From: Deltaproteobacteria bacterium
GTDB lineage: Bacteria; Desulfobacterota; Syntrophia; Syntrophales; JAFGHS01
Length of the DNA stretch: 64,000 nucleotides
Assembly (NCBI GenBank): GCA_016930075.1
Contig: JAFGHS010000042.1
Span: forward strand, 1-64,000
Direction of reading: 5' to 3'
Numbering within the stretch: the first letter of the stretch is position 1; every line of letters begins with the position of its first letter. The position numbers and the translations under genes were made by a program. The notes under the pieces are model-generated. The model had not been told where the DNA came from. It made no database searches and saw only the letters and a list, made by a program, of their open reading frames with translations. Positions 16,270 through 24,541 of this stretch are shown piece after piece.

Positions 16270-16846
16270 CCTGTAGTTCCACAAGTCTCTGCTTAATTTC
16301 CTTTATGAGGCGCTCGATGTCTTTTTCGATTGCCGGGTGTGATGCAGCAAGCATTTGCAGCTCCGACGCCAGTCGGTCTAACTCAATTGCCTGGGTTTTT
16401 ATGTTCCCGATTTTTTCGTCCATGATCGCCGACAGTCCATTGATGCGGTCGGCAAGATCCTTGAGCTGATCATTTTTCCTGAGGCTGAAACGCAAAGTCA
16501 GGTCTCCGTTGTAGAGCTCCGTCAGGATCTTTTCGAATCGGTAGAGCGGGCCCGCGATGCGGTGGGATATTAATATCATGACGATAATCGCGACACTGCC
16601 TGATACGAAAATGATCGCGAAAGTTGATGCGAGGAGCGTCGGGAGGAAAAAAGCGCCGGTTTTGAGAAGCTTGACTTCGGAACCGGTATAGCCGGCGGTA
16701 ATGGTTCCCGTAGAATAATAAAGAAAGAGCACCAAACCCGCAATGACGGCTACGGCAACGATAACAAGGAACTTGACGGCAAAACCGGTCTGGAATTTCT
16801 TATCAATGAAGTAATGGCGTCTTCTGAAAGATGGTTTGTTATTCAT
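16232..16846 (-). CDS. Two-helix membrane protein with HAMP domain
   Basis: A 204-residue protein with two membrane helices (~23-45 and ~72-98) separated by a short periplasmic loop. Next are a HAMP domain beginning near ISHRIAGPLYRFEKIL and a long C-terminal coiled coil. It resembles the sensor half of a chemoreceptor or histidine kinase but has no signalling output domain. Its start overlaps the end of the PpiC-like lipoprotein gene by 8 nt (ATGAATAA), so the two are coupled. Its ligand and partner are unknown; it may work with the neighbouring periplasmic proteins. Confidence 0.8.
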   Translation of the reverse strand: MNNKPSFRRRHYFIDKKFQTGFAVKFLVIVAVAVIAGLVLFLYYSTGTITAGYTGSEVKLLKTGAFFLPTLLASTFAIIFVSGSVAIIVMILISHRIAGPLYRFEKILTELYNGDLTLRFSLRKNDQLKDLADRINGLSAIMDEKIGNIKTQAIELDRLASELQMLAASHPAIEKDIERLIKEIKQRLVELQDAAQHFKTTQPK

Positions 16847-17645
16847 GGGCGATCCTTTGCAGCATTTTATCGTTTATCTTGATCCTGGCCGACTGTTTGA
16901 CCTTTTCCATCCATTTTTTTACGGCGGTCTGTTTCTTGTGGGCGAGTAAAGACTCCTTGATGAGAGATCGGATGTCGTCCATAGGGGGTATCGGCACTTT
17001 ATCCTTCTTCAGCAGATGAATGACGACGTACTCGCCTTCCGAAAAGAACGCTTTCACTTCACCCGCCTCCATCTCGAAGGCTTTCGACAGGGAACATCCC
17101 TTCGCGTCATCATAGTAGAGCGGGCCGCTGGCTTCCGCTCCGTCCGGTGTTTTCCCCGCCCGCATGAGGTTCACGATCTTGTCGGCATCCTCCTGAGTGC
17201 GCGCCCGCATGGCGACGACGGACGGCCTGCACCCCATACGGTCATATTCTTCTTTGATTTCTTCATCGGTGACAAATAGCGTTTCCGCCCGCTCGCTGGT
17301 TTCGGATTCGATCAGTTCTTTAATGAGGGCCTGTTCCCAATATTGTTTTATGGCGGCGACGAATTTTTTGTCTTCATGGAGTCTTTTTTTCATGGCTTCC
17401 TGCACCAGCAGTTTTTGCTCGATGATCACCTTGAGCCGGTCCTCAACCGTGGCGCCGGTAATTTTTTGCGAGGGATTCTGCCTGGCGAAGCGGGCGACTT
17501 CTTTTTGAAGTTCTTCTGCATCGATGGGCGCACCGTTTACCGTTGCGACAACCTCAGGCTTTTCCTTGCCCGAATTGCATGCGGCCAAGGCAAGTGCGAG
17601 GATGCAGGAAAGCAAAAGGCCGGGGATAAGGCTGTGTCTTCTCAT
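16839..17645 (-). CDS. PpiC/SurA-like peptidyl-prolyl isomerase lipoprotein
   Basis: A 268-residue lipoprotein: signal sequence with lipobox LALAAC, then a SurA-N-like helical region starting VVATVNGAPIDAEELQKEVA (~32-50), and a reduced parvulin-like segment (~140-215) where RARTQEDADKIVNLMRAGK resembles the start of a PPIase domain. The parvulin part looks shortened, so isomerase activity is doubtful and chaperone activity more likely. AAGGAGC precedes the ATG. It is the first gene of the minus-strand cluster ending with the diguanylate cyclase, and should act at the inner or outer membrane on exported proteins. Confidence 0.8.
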   Translation of the reverse strand: MRRHSLIPGLLLSCILALALAACNSGKEKPEVVATVNGAPIDAEELQKEVARFARQNPSQKITGATVEDRLKVIIEQKLLVQEAMKKRLHEDKKFVAAIKQYWEQALIKELIESETSERAETLFVTDEEIKEEYDRMGCRPSVVAMRARTQEDADKIVNLMRAGKTPDGAEASGPLYYDDAKGCSLSKAFEMEAGEVKAFFSEGEYVVIHLLKKDKVPIPPMDDIRSLIKESLLAHKKQTAVKKWMEKVKQSARIKINDKMLQRIAHE

Positions 17646-17756
17646 AGCGGCTCCTTCTTAGAGTATCTATCAAGGCTTATCTGGAAAAAATTCTACACGT
17701 TCATTTAAGTTATGTCAAATAGTTAAGCATCTCAAGCGACAGCCCATTATATTGGG

Positions 17757-17785
17757 TTGACATGCAAAACGGCTTTTTTTATACT
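17757..17785 (+). promoter_or_regulatory. Sigma-70-type promoter of the beta-lactamase-fold gene
   Basis: TTGACA (17757-17762) and TATACT (17780-17785) are separated by 17 bases, a near-consensus sigma-70 promoter. It lies about 50 bases before the ATG at 17838. This shows that the TTG used as start in the ORF track (17757) is the -35 box and not a start codon. Confidence 0.8.
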
Positions 17786-17837
17786 CAGGCCGTCAGAAAA
17801 AAATAATGCCTTGTCGATGTTATTCAGGAGAGCTTTT

Positions 17838-18803
17838 ATGCAAGTCCGTTTCTGGGGTTCGAGGGGATCGCTGCCTGCTTCAATCACCAATAAAATGATT
17901 GAAGCAAAAATATTGAAGGCTGTTCAGGCATCGCGGTCATTCGAACTGGAAACGGACGAAGCCATAAAGACCTTCATCCAAAACGAACTGCCATTTGCCG
18001 TCAGGGGGGGATACGGCGGCAACACATCATGCGTCGAACTATCCAATGCCGGGGGATATATCCTCTGTGATGCAGGAACAGGGTTGAGGGATTTCGGCAA
18101 TCAGTATATGAAAGCCAAGATAGCCGGGCAAAGCAAGATGTCGAACATTTTTCACCTCTTTATTTCGCACCTGCATTGGGATCACATCCAGGGATTTCCT
18201 TTTTTCACGCCGGCCTTCATCACCGGCAATCAGGTTCACATCTATGGACTTCACGCAGATATGGAAAAGGCGTTTATCAACCAGCAGAATGCGCCGTCCT
18301 TTCCTGTCCCTCTGCAGGCCATGGGCGCGGATATCAGCTTCCATGTCCTTGATCCCGGCTCATCTTATCATGTTGCCGGAATGAATGTGACCGGCATGAA
18401 ACAGAACCATCCGGGCGATTCATACGGATACTGCTTTCAGCAGGACGGGAAAAAAGTCGTCTACTCGACCGATTCGGAGCACAAGGAAAATGCGTGGGAT
18501 GATCATTACGAATTTATTGAGTTTTTCAAGAATGCCGATTTATTGATCTTTGATGCGCAGTACAGTTTCCTGGATGCCGTCGATACAAAGGAGAACTGGG
18601 GCCATTCCAGCAACCTCCTCGCCGTTGAACTGGCCGTGCGCGCCGGTGTTCAGCGTCTGTGCCTTTTTCATCACGAACACACGTTCGATGATGAAGCTCT
18701 GGATCAGGTTCTAAGCGATACCTGCAAATACCACAAGCTGCACGACAGTTCATGCCCCCTGAGCATTTATCTCGCCTACGACGGTCTGAAAATAGATCTA
18801 TAA
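17838..18803 (+). CDS. Metallo-beta-lactamase-fold hydrolase
   Basis: A 321-residue cytoplasmic protein beginning MQVRFWGSRGSLPAS, the usual start of a family of RNase Z/phosphodiesterase-like hydrolases. The metal motif HLHWDH (His111, His113, Asp115, His116) is intact. Later ligands are in the NHPGDSYGYCF/STDSEH regions, and LLIFDAQYS gives the conserved Asp. AGGAG precedes ATG 17838 by 7 bases. The substrate is not evident; related proteins act on cyclic nucleotides, phosphodiesters or RNA. The gene stands alone with its own promoter and faces a toxin-antitoxin pair. Confidence 0.85.
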   Translation: MQVRFWGSRGSLPASITNKMIEAKILKAVQASRSFELETDEAIKTFIQNELPFAVRGGYGGNTSCVELSNAGGYILCDAGTGLRDFGNQYMKAKIAGQSKMSNIFHLFISHLHWDHIQGFPFFTPAFITGNQVHIYGLHADMEKAFINQQNAPSFPVPLQAMGADISFHVLDPGSSYHVAGMNVTGMKQNHPGDSYGYCFQQDGKKVVYSTDSEHKENAWDDHYEFIEFFKNADLLIFDAQYSFLDAVDTKENWGHSSNLLAVELAVRAGVQRLCLFHHEHTFDDEALDQVLSDTCKYHKLHDSSCPLSIYLAYDGLKIDL

Positions 18804-18818
18804 CAGATATTAAGATAT

Positions 18819-18834
18819 TAGGGACACTTCCCTA
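18819..18834. terminator. Short hairpin TAGGGA-CACT-TCCCTA between convergent genes
   Basis: A 6-bp stem with a 4-base loop lies between the convergent hydrolase and HEPN genes and is followed by TTTATC. It could be a weak bidirectional terminator, but its core AGGGACACTTCCC also matches hairpins at 42237 and 42304, so it may belong to a REP-like family. Confidence 0.4.
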
Positions 18835-18847
18835 TTTATCATTTACC

Positions 18848-19249
18848 CTAAAAAGCATCAATGCTTCTCAGATATTTTTTCATCTCTCGTATGTACTTCT
18901 TTGCATCTCTAACGATCGTCTCGGCTGTTTTCTTATCGAAAATGACTTTGACTGTATAATCGCTTTCTTCCCGTTTTGTTCTAATGTAGTCAAATATCTT
19001 TCCGTACTCGATATCGAATATCTTGGGTTTAATAAAATACTGATTGAATGCTGCTTCCACACCGGTATGCTTCGAGCGTTCCAGCTTTTTGGTAAGAAGA
19101 TCGGCAGTGGTGACGCTGAAGATCGCATAATAAGCCCTGTTTACTGCAGCACGATAACGCTTGAGCGATAATAGTTCGGTTGCCGTATCAATGTCCTCTT
19201 CGGTCTTTTCTATACGGACTTTGACAAGTTCTCGGATGCTTTCGTCCAA
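18848..19249 (-). CDS. HEPN-domain protein (toxin of HEPN/MNT pair)
   Basis: A 133-residue all-helical protein with the HEPN core pattern AAVNRAYYAIFSV followed by LERSKHTGVEAAFNQYF. HEPN proteins paired with a minimal nucleotidyltransferase form type VII toxin-antitoxin systems, in which the HEPN part is often an RNase and the partner adenylylates it. The frame begins at TTG 19249, inside the end of the nucleotidyltransferase gene (40-nt overlap); no ATG is available nearby. The overlap and gene order (MNT first) fit the known pairs. Whether the RNase motif is functional cannot be decided: only R-S-K-H near residue 60 resembles it. Confidence 0.8.
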   Translation of the reverse strand: MDESIRELVKVRIEKTEEDIDTATELLSLKRYRAAVNRAYYAIFSVTTADLLTKKLERSKHTGVEAAFNQYFIKPKIFDIEYGKIFDYIRTKREESDYTVKVIFDKKTAETIVRDAKKYIREMKKYLRSIDAF

Positions 19250-19569
19250 AGCTCTATCCCATCCCTGTGGACATTTTTATAGAAGGGGTCTTTGTTAATG
19301 CGGTGCCAGTCGAAGGTGCTTTTATCCATCACGATCGGTGAAAAGACCATATTGTTTTTCAATGCAACCTCATACGCCGACATGCTTATCTCATCTTTCA
19401 ATCTGTCGTATTTGTCGGGGACAACAATGAGGATATCGATGTCTGAATCCCTGTCGTTTTCTCCTCGTGCGGCAGATCCGAATAACATAGCCTGCAAGAT
19501 GATTGAGCCGTACTGCTTTTTTAGAAGCTTTGTATATTCATCTATCGCCTTGTTCAACTTTCCGTTCAT
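19210..19569 (-). CDS. Minimal nucleotidyltransferase (MNT antitoxin)
   Basis: A 119-residue protein with the polymerase-beta-type motif LFGSAARGENDRDSDIDILI, including GSx10-ish DxD metal ligands. In HEPN/MNT pairs this enzyme AMPylates and silences the HEPN toxin. ATG 19569 is preceded 9 bases upstream by GGGAG and is preferred over the track's TTG at 19578, which is too close to it. The gene overlaps the HEPN gene by 40 nt, so translation is coupled. It probably also influences its own transcription through the palindrome upstream, though that is inference. Confidence 0.85.
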   Translation of the reverse strand: MNGKLNKAIDEYTKLLKKQYGSIILQAMLFGSAARGENDRDSDIDILIVVPDKYDRLKDEISMSAYEVALKNNMVFSPIVMDKSTFDWHRINKDPFYKNVHRDGIELWTKASENLSKSV

Positions 19570-19634
19570 ATTGGCCAACTCCCTGGCAGAGGTTAAAGAA
19601 ACCCTCCTTATTTGTCGAGGAAGAAAGGACAGGT

Positions 19635-19660
19635 TTAGCTTTGGGGTCGGACCAAGCTAA
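19635..19660. promoter_or_regulatory. Palindrome upstream of the MNT/HEPN pair
   Basis: TTAGCTT and AAGCTAA form 7-bp arms that enclose a second small inverted repeat GGTC-G-GACC. It lies ~66-91 bases upstream of the MNT start, a position suited to an operator or a leader hairpin. No regulator gene is next to it. Confidence 0.4.
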
Positions 19661-19941
19661 CATATTGATTACTCATGATATATATTCCATAAATGGGTTT
19701 TTTCGAGCCTTAGAGCATCATTTTGGCATCAAAATGGGCCTTATAAGGAATAGGGAAATGACTGTTCGCGCAGGACGTAGGCGCCGGTCGAATCGGCATG
19801 ATCCACATACCGCATTATGTTCCCTTCAAAAAAATAGTTTTGTCGCCTTTTCCTGGTTTATCGTTGAAGGCCCGCTGCTGATTTTATCCAATCAGTAGCC
19901 ATGAACTTGTAAAAAGTCCGTCATTTCCACTTGTGCGAAAG
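19661..19941. other. Intergenic region with a TTGTAAAAAG repeat end
   Basis: No supported gene is seen; the ORFs listed here lack ribosome binding sites and motifs. TTGTAAAAAG at 19907-19916 followed by GTCATTTCC matches, with one mismatch, the end of the element at 41897 and of that at 63918. Confidence 0.5.
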
Positions 19942-22068
19942 TTAATGAAGGATTTGGATGAGATTGACGGAATCGTCCGTCCAGAGGGATGCAGGTTTCA
20001 CCTCGTTGGATTTGAGGGATACGGCGGACCGGATTTCCGGTGTGGAAAGAAAACGGTTGTCCCGGGACAGCAGGACCCAGTCGCTCGATTTAACCCCGCG
20101 GGCCTCATCGGTCGGGTTGGTGATCAGGACCATGTGCAAATTCAAATGCTCGGCCAGCCGCCGGATGACCCGCTTGAGGTCCATGTGGATGCTCGATATG
20201 TGCAGGGCGATAACGCCTTCGGGTTTGAGATGGCGCAGATAAAGATCAAAGGCTTCTTTTGTCAGCAGATGGATGGGAACGGCATCGCCGGAAAAGGCAT
20301 CCAGAAAAAGCAGGTCATACGCCTGGGGGGCCTGGCGCTCCATGGAAAGCCGGGCGTCGCCCGGCATGAGGAGCACCTCGGCGCTGTGGGCGCGCAGAAA
20401 GGTAAAGTTTTCCATGGCCAGCCGGATCACATCCGGATTGATTTCATAAAACCGGATGACATCGCCCTGCTGCCCGTACAACGCTAACGTTCCCACCCCC
20501 AGGCCGACAACCCCGATCATACGGGGGCTGCCTTTCCGGTAGAATTGCATGGTCAGTCCGGCGCCGCTTTGGGGTCCATAGTAGGATGTCGGAAGAAACG
20601 CGCGCTGGGGATTCAGGAACTGAAATCCGTGGAGCGTGGTTCCATGCTGCAGCTCCAACCGGTGCTGCATGGGATCGCCGTAGTTATTCTCCTCCACCCT
20701 GAGGACGCCGAAGAAGTTTCGATAGAGTTTTACGCCGGGAGCCCACTTCCCGTTGAATTGGTTTTCAGCGAAAACAACGGCAAACCCCATCAGTAAAGCC
20801 AAGGCAAATGTTATGGCCTTTTTGGCCGTTGACAGGTTTTGCGGTCTTTTTTGGGTCAGATAGAATAAAAGGCAGCAGGCGGCAAGTCCCAGGTAAAGTT
20901 CGGTAAAGGTGTCGAACAAAAAGGGCGCCAGCACCACCACAAAGAATCCTCCCAGGGCGCCGCCCGCTGCGATCATAAGATAGTAGCTTGTCAGGTAGCG
21001 GACGGGGGGCCTTAAACGGTAAAGCTCGCCGTGGCAGATCATGCAGCACAGAAAAAGGCCTGCGCAATAAAAGCCGATTTCCGCCGCCGCGGACATCTGC
21101 TGCGGATGCGTCCGGATATAAAACATAACGGCGATGGAAACGACGAAGGCGATAAACATGGGGAATCGCCGGTACCATTTTTCGGAATGAAAGCAGAGAA
21201 TAAAGCTCAACAGATAAAGACTCAACGGCAATACCCAGAGAAAAGGCACAACGGCAATATCCTGACAGATCTTATTGGTGATGGCCATAAGCTCCGTTGT
21301 CGCAACGGCGGGCAGGGCAAGCCAGAGCAGGCGGTTTTCCCAGGAGGGGGCTTTCGGTTCAGGCCCGGGTTTTCCAGGCGGCGAAGACGCCGCGCCGGTT
21401 CCATCCGGTCGCTTCCATAACCCATAAGCACAGAATGCGCTCAGCGCCGCAAACAGAACCATGAGCCCGCTCCATACATAGACCTGCGTAAGACGCGGCA
21501 AAAGCGGCTCGATGATGAACGGGTAGCTCAAAAGGGCGATGAGCGAACCGGCGTTCGAAAGGGCATACAGCCAGTAGGGCGAAGCGTGGGGATTGGCCCG
21601 GCTGAACCACCCCTGAATCAGAGGCCCCGTTGATGAAAGGACAAAATACGGCAGACCGATGGTGACGGTCAGCATGATGAAAATCTGCAGGGCGGGGTTG
21701 TCCAGATCAACGGGCTTGAAGCGCTCGGCGGGGATGACGGGCAATACGGCCAGGGCCGCCATCAGCAGGATGATATGGACAATGACGGCGGCGCGGGGCG
21801 GCAGGTAGGCAATGCTCACATGGGCATACGCGTAACCGGTAAGCAGGAGCACCTGGAACAGCAGGAGGCAGGTTGTCCAGACCTCCGGGCTGCCGCCGAA
21901 CCAGGGCAAGATGAATTTTCCGATCATGGGTTGAACCTGAAAAAGCAGAAAGGCTCCCAGAAAGATGGTCATGGTGAAGACGGCAGCGGACAAGGAGAGG
22001 GGTATGGATGGGCGGGTCGTTGCCGTAATTTCAGGCATGGGAGGCGGTCTTTTGTTTTTATCGCTCAT
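19942..22068 (-). CDS. Fused MFS/spermidine synthase-like membrane protein
   Basis: A 708-residue protein with two parts. Residues ~20-430 contain about ten to twelve membrane helices. Residues ~450-708 form a spermidine-synthase-like Rossmann methyltransferase fold with IGVVGLGVGTLALYG and an acidic strand end FYEINPDV (cofactor pocket), then DLLFLDAFSGDAVP. Such fusions are widespread, but the reaction is not known; a polyamine or other aminopropyl/methyl transfer at the membrane is only a guess. It is followed on the same strand, 42 bp upstream of its start, by the bamD gene. No strong ribosome binding site precedes the ATG. Confidence 0.85.
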   Translation of the reverse strand: MSDKNKRPPPMPEITATTRPSIPLSLSAAVFTMTIFLGAFLLFQVQPMIGKFILPWFGGSPEVWTTCLLLFQVLLLTGYAYAHVSIAYLPPRAAVIVHIILLMAALAVLPVIPAERFKPVDLDNPALQIFIMLTVTIGLPYFVLSSTGPLIQGWFSRANPHASPYWLYALSNAGSLIALLSYPFIIEPLLPRLTQVYVWSGLMVLFAALSAFCAYGLWKRPDGTGAASSPPGKPGPEPKAPSWENRLLWLALPAVATTELMAITNKICQDIAVVPFLWVLPLSLYLLSFILCFHSEKWYRRFPMFIAFVVSIAVMFYIRTHPQQMSAAAEIGFYCAGLFLCCMICHGELYRLRPPVRYLTSYYLMIAAGGALGGFFVVVLAPFLFDTFTELYLGLAACCLLFYLTQKRPQNLSTAKKAITFALALLMGFAVVFAENQFNGKWAPGVKLYRNFFGVLRVEENNYGDPMQHRLELQHGTTLHGFQFLNPQRAFLPTSYYGPQSGAGLTMQFYRKGSPRMIGVVGLGVGTLALYGQQGDVIRFYEINPDVIRLAMENFTFLRAHSAEVLLMPGDARLSMERQAPQAYDLLFLDAFSGDAVPIHLLTKEAFDLYLRHLKPEGVIALHISSIHMDLKRVIRRLAEHLNLHMVLITNPTDEARGVKSSDWVLLSRDNRFLSTPEIRSAVSLKSNEVKPASLWTDDSVNLIQILH

Positions 22069-22110
22069 GCAGGTCTGAGGGCGTTGGATGAGGCTATGTT
22101 CAGTAATTGA

Positions 22111-22794
22111 TCAATTTATTTTAGATTTTTCCATGGCGGCCAAGCGTTTTTGCGTTTCACTGATATACTGATTTGTTTTGGCTTCCAATCCAAGACCGGC
22201 ATAATCTTTCGTTACTTTTTCAAAACGCTGCAAAGCGGCCTGGTATTTTTTCATTTTGAAATAAAGACGTCCCACATAAAGCTCATGCTCCGCCAGCTTG
22301 ATATTGCATTCCTTCAACATATTTTCCGCCAGGGGCCTGAATTTGCTTTCGGGAAAGCGGCTGATCAACCGTTCAAACGCCGTTTTGGCATTATAGGTTT
22401 CCGTCTGATCCCTGTCGATGGTGTCTATTTGCTTATAATGGCACATAGCAATTTGATAATGGGCATAGGGCACATGTTCGTTCAAGGGATGAAGGTTGAT
22501 AAAATCGGTATAACTCAGGGCGGCATCAACGTATTCCTTATCGCTGAAATAGGCGTCGGCAATGCCAATTTCAGCCATGATGGCCAGCTCGCTTAAGGGA
22601 TATTCCTCATTGAGCCTTTGAAATGCTTCGATGGCTTTTTTATACTTTCCCCGCTGATAGTCTTCGTATCCCCGCTGATATAGCGCCTCCGGCGCGTTTC
22701 TCGGCGGAGATTGCTTTTTCCAGAAACCGCAGCCGGAAAAGAGGGCGGCAATGATGAACAATGCCGTGGAAAAACGAATTATTTTATGGTTCAC
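22111..22794 (-). CDS. bamD: Outer-membrane assembly lipoprotein BamD
   Basis: A 227-residue lipoprotein with signal peptide and lipobox ending in FSGCG, followed by TPR-like repeats (YQRGYEDYQRGKYKKAIEAF, then YVDAALSYTDFINLHP), the layout of BamD. BamD is the essential lipoprotein of the BAM complex that inserts beta-barrel proteins in the outer membrane. The start is GTG 22794 with AAGGA ~8 bases before it. Length and repeats match the family. Its presence marks the host as a two-membrane bacterium. Confidence 0.9.
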   Translation of the reverse strand: MNHKIIRFSTALFIIAALFSGCGFWKKQSPPRNAPEALYQRGYEDYQRGKYKKAIEAFQRLNEEYPLSELAIMAEIGIADAYFSDKEYVDAALSYTDFINLHPLNEHVPYAHYQIAMCHYKQIDTIDRDQTETYNAKTAFERLISRFPESKFRPLAENMLKECNIKLAEHELYVGRLYFKMKKYQAALQRFEKVTKDYAGLGLEAKTNQYISETQKRLAAMEKSKIN

Positions 22795-22886
22795 AGGCCA
22801 TTCCTTACGGTTAATAGGTTTATTGCAGGCGCAAGCGCTTTCCGGTCACAGGAAAGCCGGAAATTACAAATATGATGTTTGCGAAA

Positions 22887-23219
22887 TTACAAACCCTTTT
22901 TAATAAAATCCTCAAGGCGGTCTTTAGAAACGAGGCCGATCATGGTATCCAGCGCCTTGCCGTCCTTGAAAAGGATCAGGGTGGGAATGCTCCGTACGCC
23001 ATATGTTGCCGATATGCTTGGATTATTATCAACGTTGAGTTTCATGACCTTGACGCGGTCTTTATACTGTTCCGCGATGTCTTCCACGATCGGACCCAGC
23101 ATCCGGCAGGGACCGCACCAGGGCGCCCAAAAGTCAATGAGTGTCGGTTTGTCCGATTTCAGCACCTCCGTCTCAAAGCTGCCGTCCGTAACCTGTGCAA
23201 GCGTTTCCTTCTTATCCAT
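22887..23219 (-). CDS. trxA: Thioredoxin
   Basis: The classical active site WCGPC (Cys35 and Cys38) lies in LIDFWAPWCGPC, and the 110-residue length from ATG 23219 is standard. GGAGG sits seven bases before that ATG, so the longer start at 23270 in the track is rejected. Thioredoxin is the cytoplasmic disulfide reductant for ribonucleotide reductase and many other partners. No thioredoxin reductase gene is adjacent. It is divergent from the nucleoside phosphorylase gene. Confidence 0.95.
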   Translation of the reverse strand: MDKKETLAQVTDGSFETEVLKSDKPTLIDFWAPWCGPCRMLGPIVEDIAEQYKDRVKVMKLNVDNNPSISATYGVRSIPTLILFKDGKALDTMIGLVSKDRLEDFIKKGL

Positions 23220-23370
23220 ACCAAAACCTCCAATGTTAATATCTATGATTGACGCAATGACATACAACATTAATGACAGACGATCAAGTTTTTTGACTAA
23301 ATGATCTCATTCTGTTAAATATCGTGTCAAGTCGTGGGATTGCTATTATTTTGAAAAGGAGACAGGGCCT

Positions 23371-24081
23371 ATGGGCATGCTGGGGATCATTACGGGCACG
23401 ATCGGTGCGAGTGCCGACTTGCTGGCAAATGCGAAAGGGAAAGTTATAAAAAACGCTTACGGAAAGGCCTTTGTTCTTATTTCACCAAGGGGCGCCGTCA
23501 TTCCGAGGCACGGCTCAGACCGGCGCCGGCATATCCTTCCCCACGAAATCAATCATCCGGCAAATATGACGGCATTAAAAGACCTGGGGGTTGATGAGGT
23601 CATTGCCGTAAATTCTACGGGATCACTTCGGAAATCCTTAAAACCGGGGTTGTTTGTCGTTCCGGATGATTTCATCCTGCCGTACGGGGGGCCTACCGTT
23701 TTCTCCGGGGAAGCCGTGCACATTACGCCGACCATCGATGCAAGCGTCAGGCTCAAGCTCGTCCGGGCCGCCGGCGAGTGCAGGATTAAAACAATCGACG
23801 GTGGCATCTACTGGCAGACGAAAGGGCCGAGGCTGGAGACGAAGGCGGAAATTGCCATGATGGCCCGGTTTGCCCATCTTGTCGGCATGACTATGGCCGG
23901 CGAGGCCATCGTTGCCCAGGAGCTGGATTTGCCTTACGCCTGCCTGTGTTCCGTCGATAACTATGCCCACGGCATCGGTGAAAAGACGCTCAGCCAGGAT
24001 CAAATCGTCGTGCACGCAAGACAAAACTCTGAAAATGCCATGCGGATCATCCGGCGATATATCGAAAATCATCATTCATAA
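23371..24081 (+). CDS. MTAP-family nucleoside phosphorylase
   Basis: A 236-residue protein of the methylthioadenosine/purine nucleoside phosphorylase family, which splits nucleosides with phosphate. Phosphate-site features are visible at the start (GIITGTIG) and in PRHGSDRRR (the usual RHG loop), and the substrate loop reads GMTMAGEAIVAQELDLPYA followed by SVDNYAHG. The Asn/Asp arrangement in SVDN fits the 6-oxopurine or methylthioinosine subgroup at least as well as MTA, so the substrate is open. AAAGGAG precedes ATG 23371. It converges on the next gene with only 7 bases between stops. Confidence 0.82.
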   Translation: MGMLGIITGTIGASADLLANAKGKVIKNAYGKAFVLISPRGAVIPRHGSDRRRHILPHEINHPANMTALKDLGVDEVIAVNSTGSLRKSLKPGLFVVPDDFILPYGGPTVFSGEAVHITPTIDASVRLKLVRAAGECRIKTIDGGIYWQTKGPRLETKAEIAMMARFAHLVGMTMAGEAIVAQELDLPYACLCSVDNYAHGIGEKTLSQDQIVVHARQNSENAMRIIRRYIENHHS

Positions 24082-24088
24082 GCCGTCG

Positions 24089-24523
24089 TCAGAAAGCGCC
24101 CAGTTGGCACGACGTAATCTTGATATTGAGGGTTTCGCAAAGGGAGGATATGCGCATTTTGGGAACGCCGAATCTCGCCGCCAGGTCCCATGCCGCCCTG
24201 CAGGTAAGGCGGTTGTCCACAAGGGCTTCCCGAATGGCCTCTTCCATGTCCGTTTTGATGATCTTGGCCGGTTTGAGGGGCTTATCGTCTTGCCCGTAGC
24301 CGAAAAAGCCGAGTTGGCATTTGGTGATGCGAATCTCCATGAGGTCAAGGGCCGTGCCGACGTCTTTCAGGTCGAGTCTCAGGGACCCGGCGATGCGGTT
24401 CGCCTGGCCGCAGGCCATCTCGCCGTTGACGACTTTTCTGTTGATCGCCTCGACCAGCCGCGGACTGATTTTCTTGCCTGCTTTATGCTTGGCTTTATAA
24501 TTTCCCGTGTTGCTGTGTGCCAT
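24089..24523 (-). CDS. Unknown protein made of two copies of one module
   Basis: A 144-residue basic protein that I do not recognise by name. It is an internal duplication: residues ~20-75 end in IRITKCQLGFFGYG and ~92-144 end in NIKITSCQLGAF, and both copies carry a Cys in the middle (MACGQANRIAG / LTCRAAWDLAA) followed by a helix-turn-helix-like segment. The four conserved cysteines could bind metal or form disulfides. AGGAG lies before ATG 24523. It is the last gene of a minus-strand run with the ACT protein and the PaaK-type ligase, so it may be a regulator of that unit. There is no signal peptide. Confidence 0.7.
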   Translation of the reverse strand: MAHSNTGNYKAKHKAGKKISPRLVEAINRKVVNGEMACGQANRIAGSLRLDLKDVGTALDLMEIRITKCQLGFFGYGQDDKPLKPAKIIKTDMEEAIREALVDNRLTCRAAWDLAARFGVPKMRISSLCETLNIKITSCQLGAF

Positions 24524-24541
24524 ATTATTTTCTCCTGATGA

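Noticed and set aside
19503-19898. 131-codon plus-strand ORF overlapping the MNT gene
   Set aside because: Shadow of MNT plus intergenic sequence; no motif or start signal.
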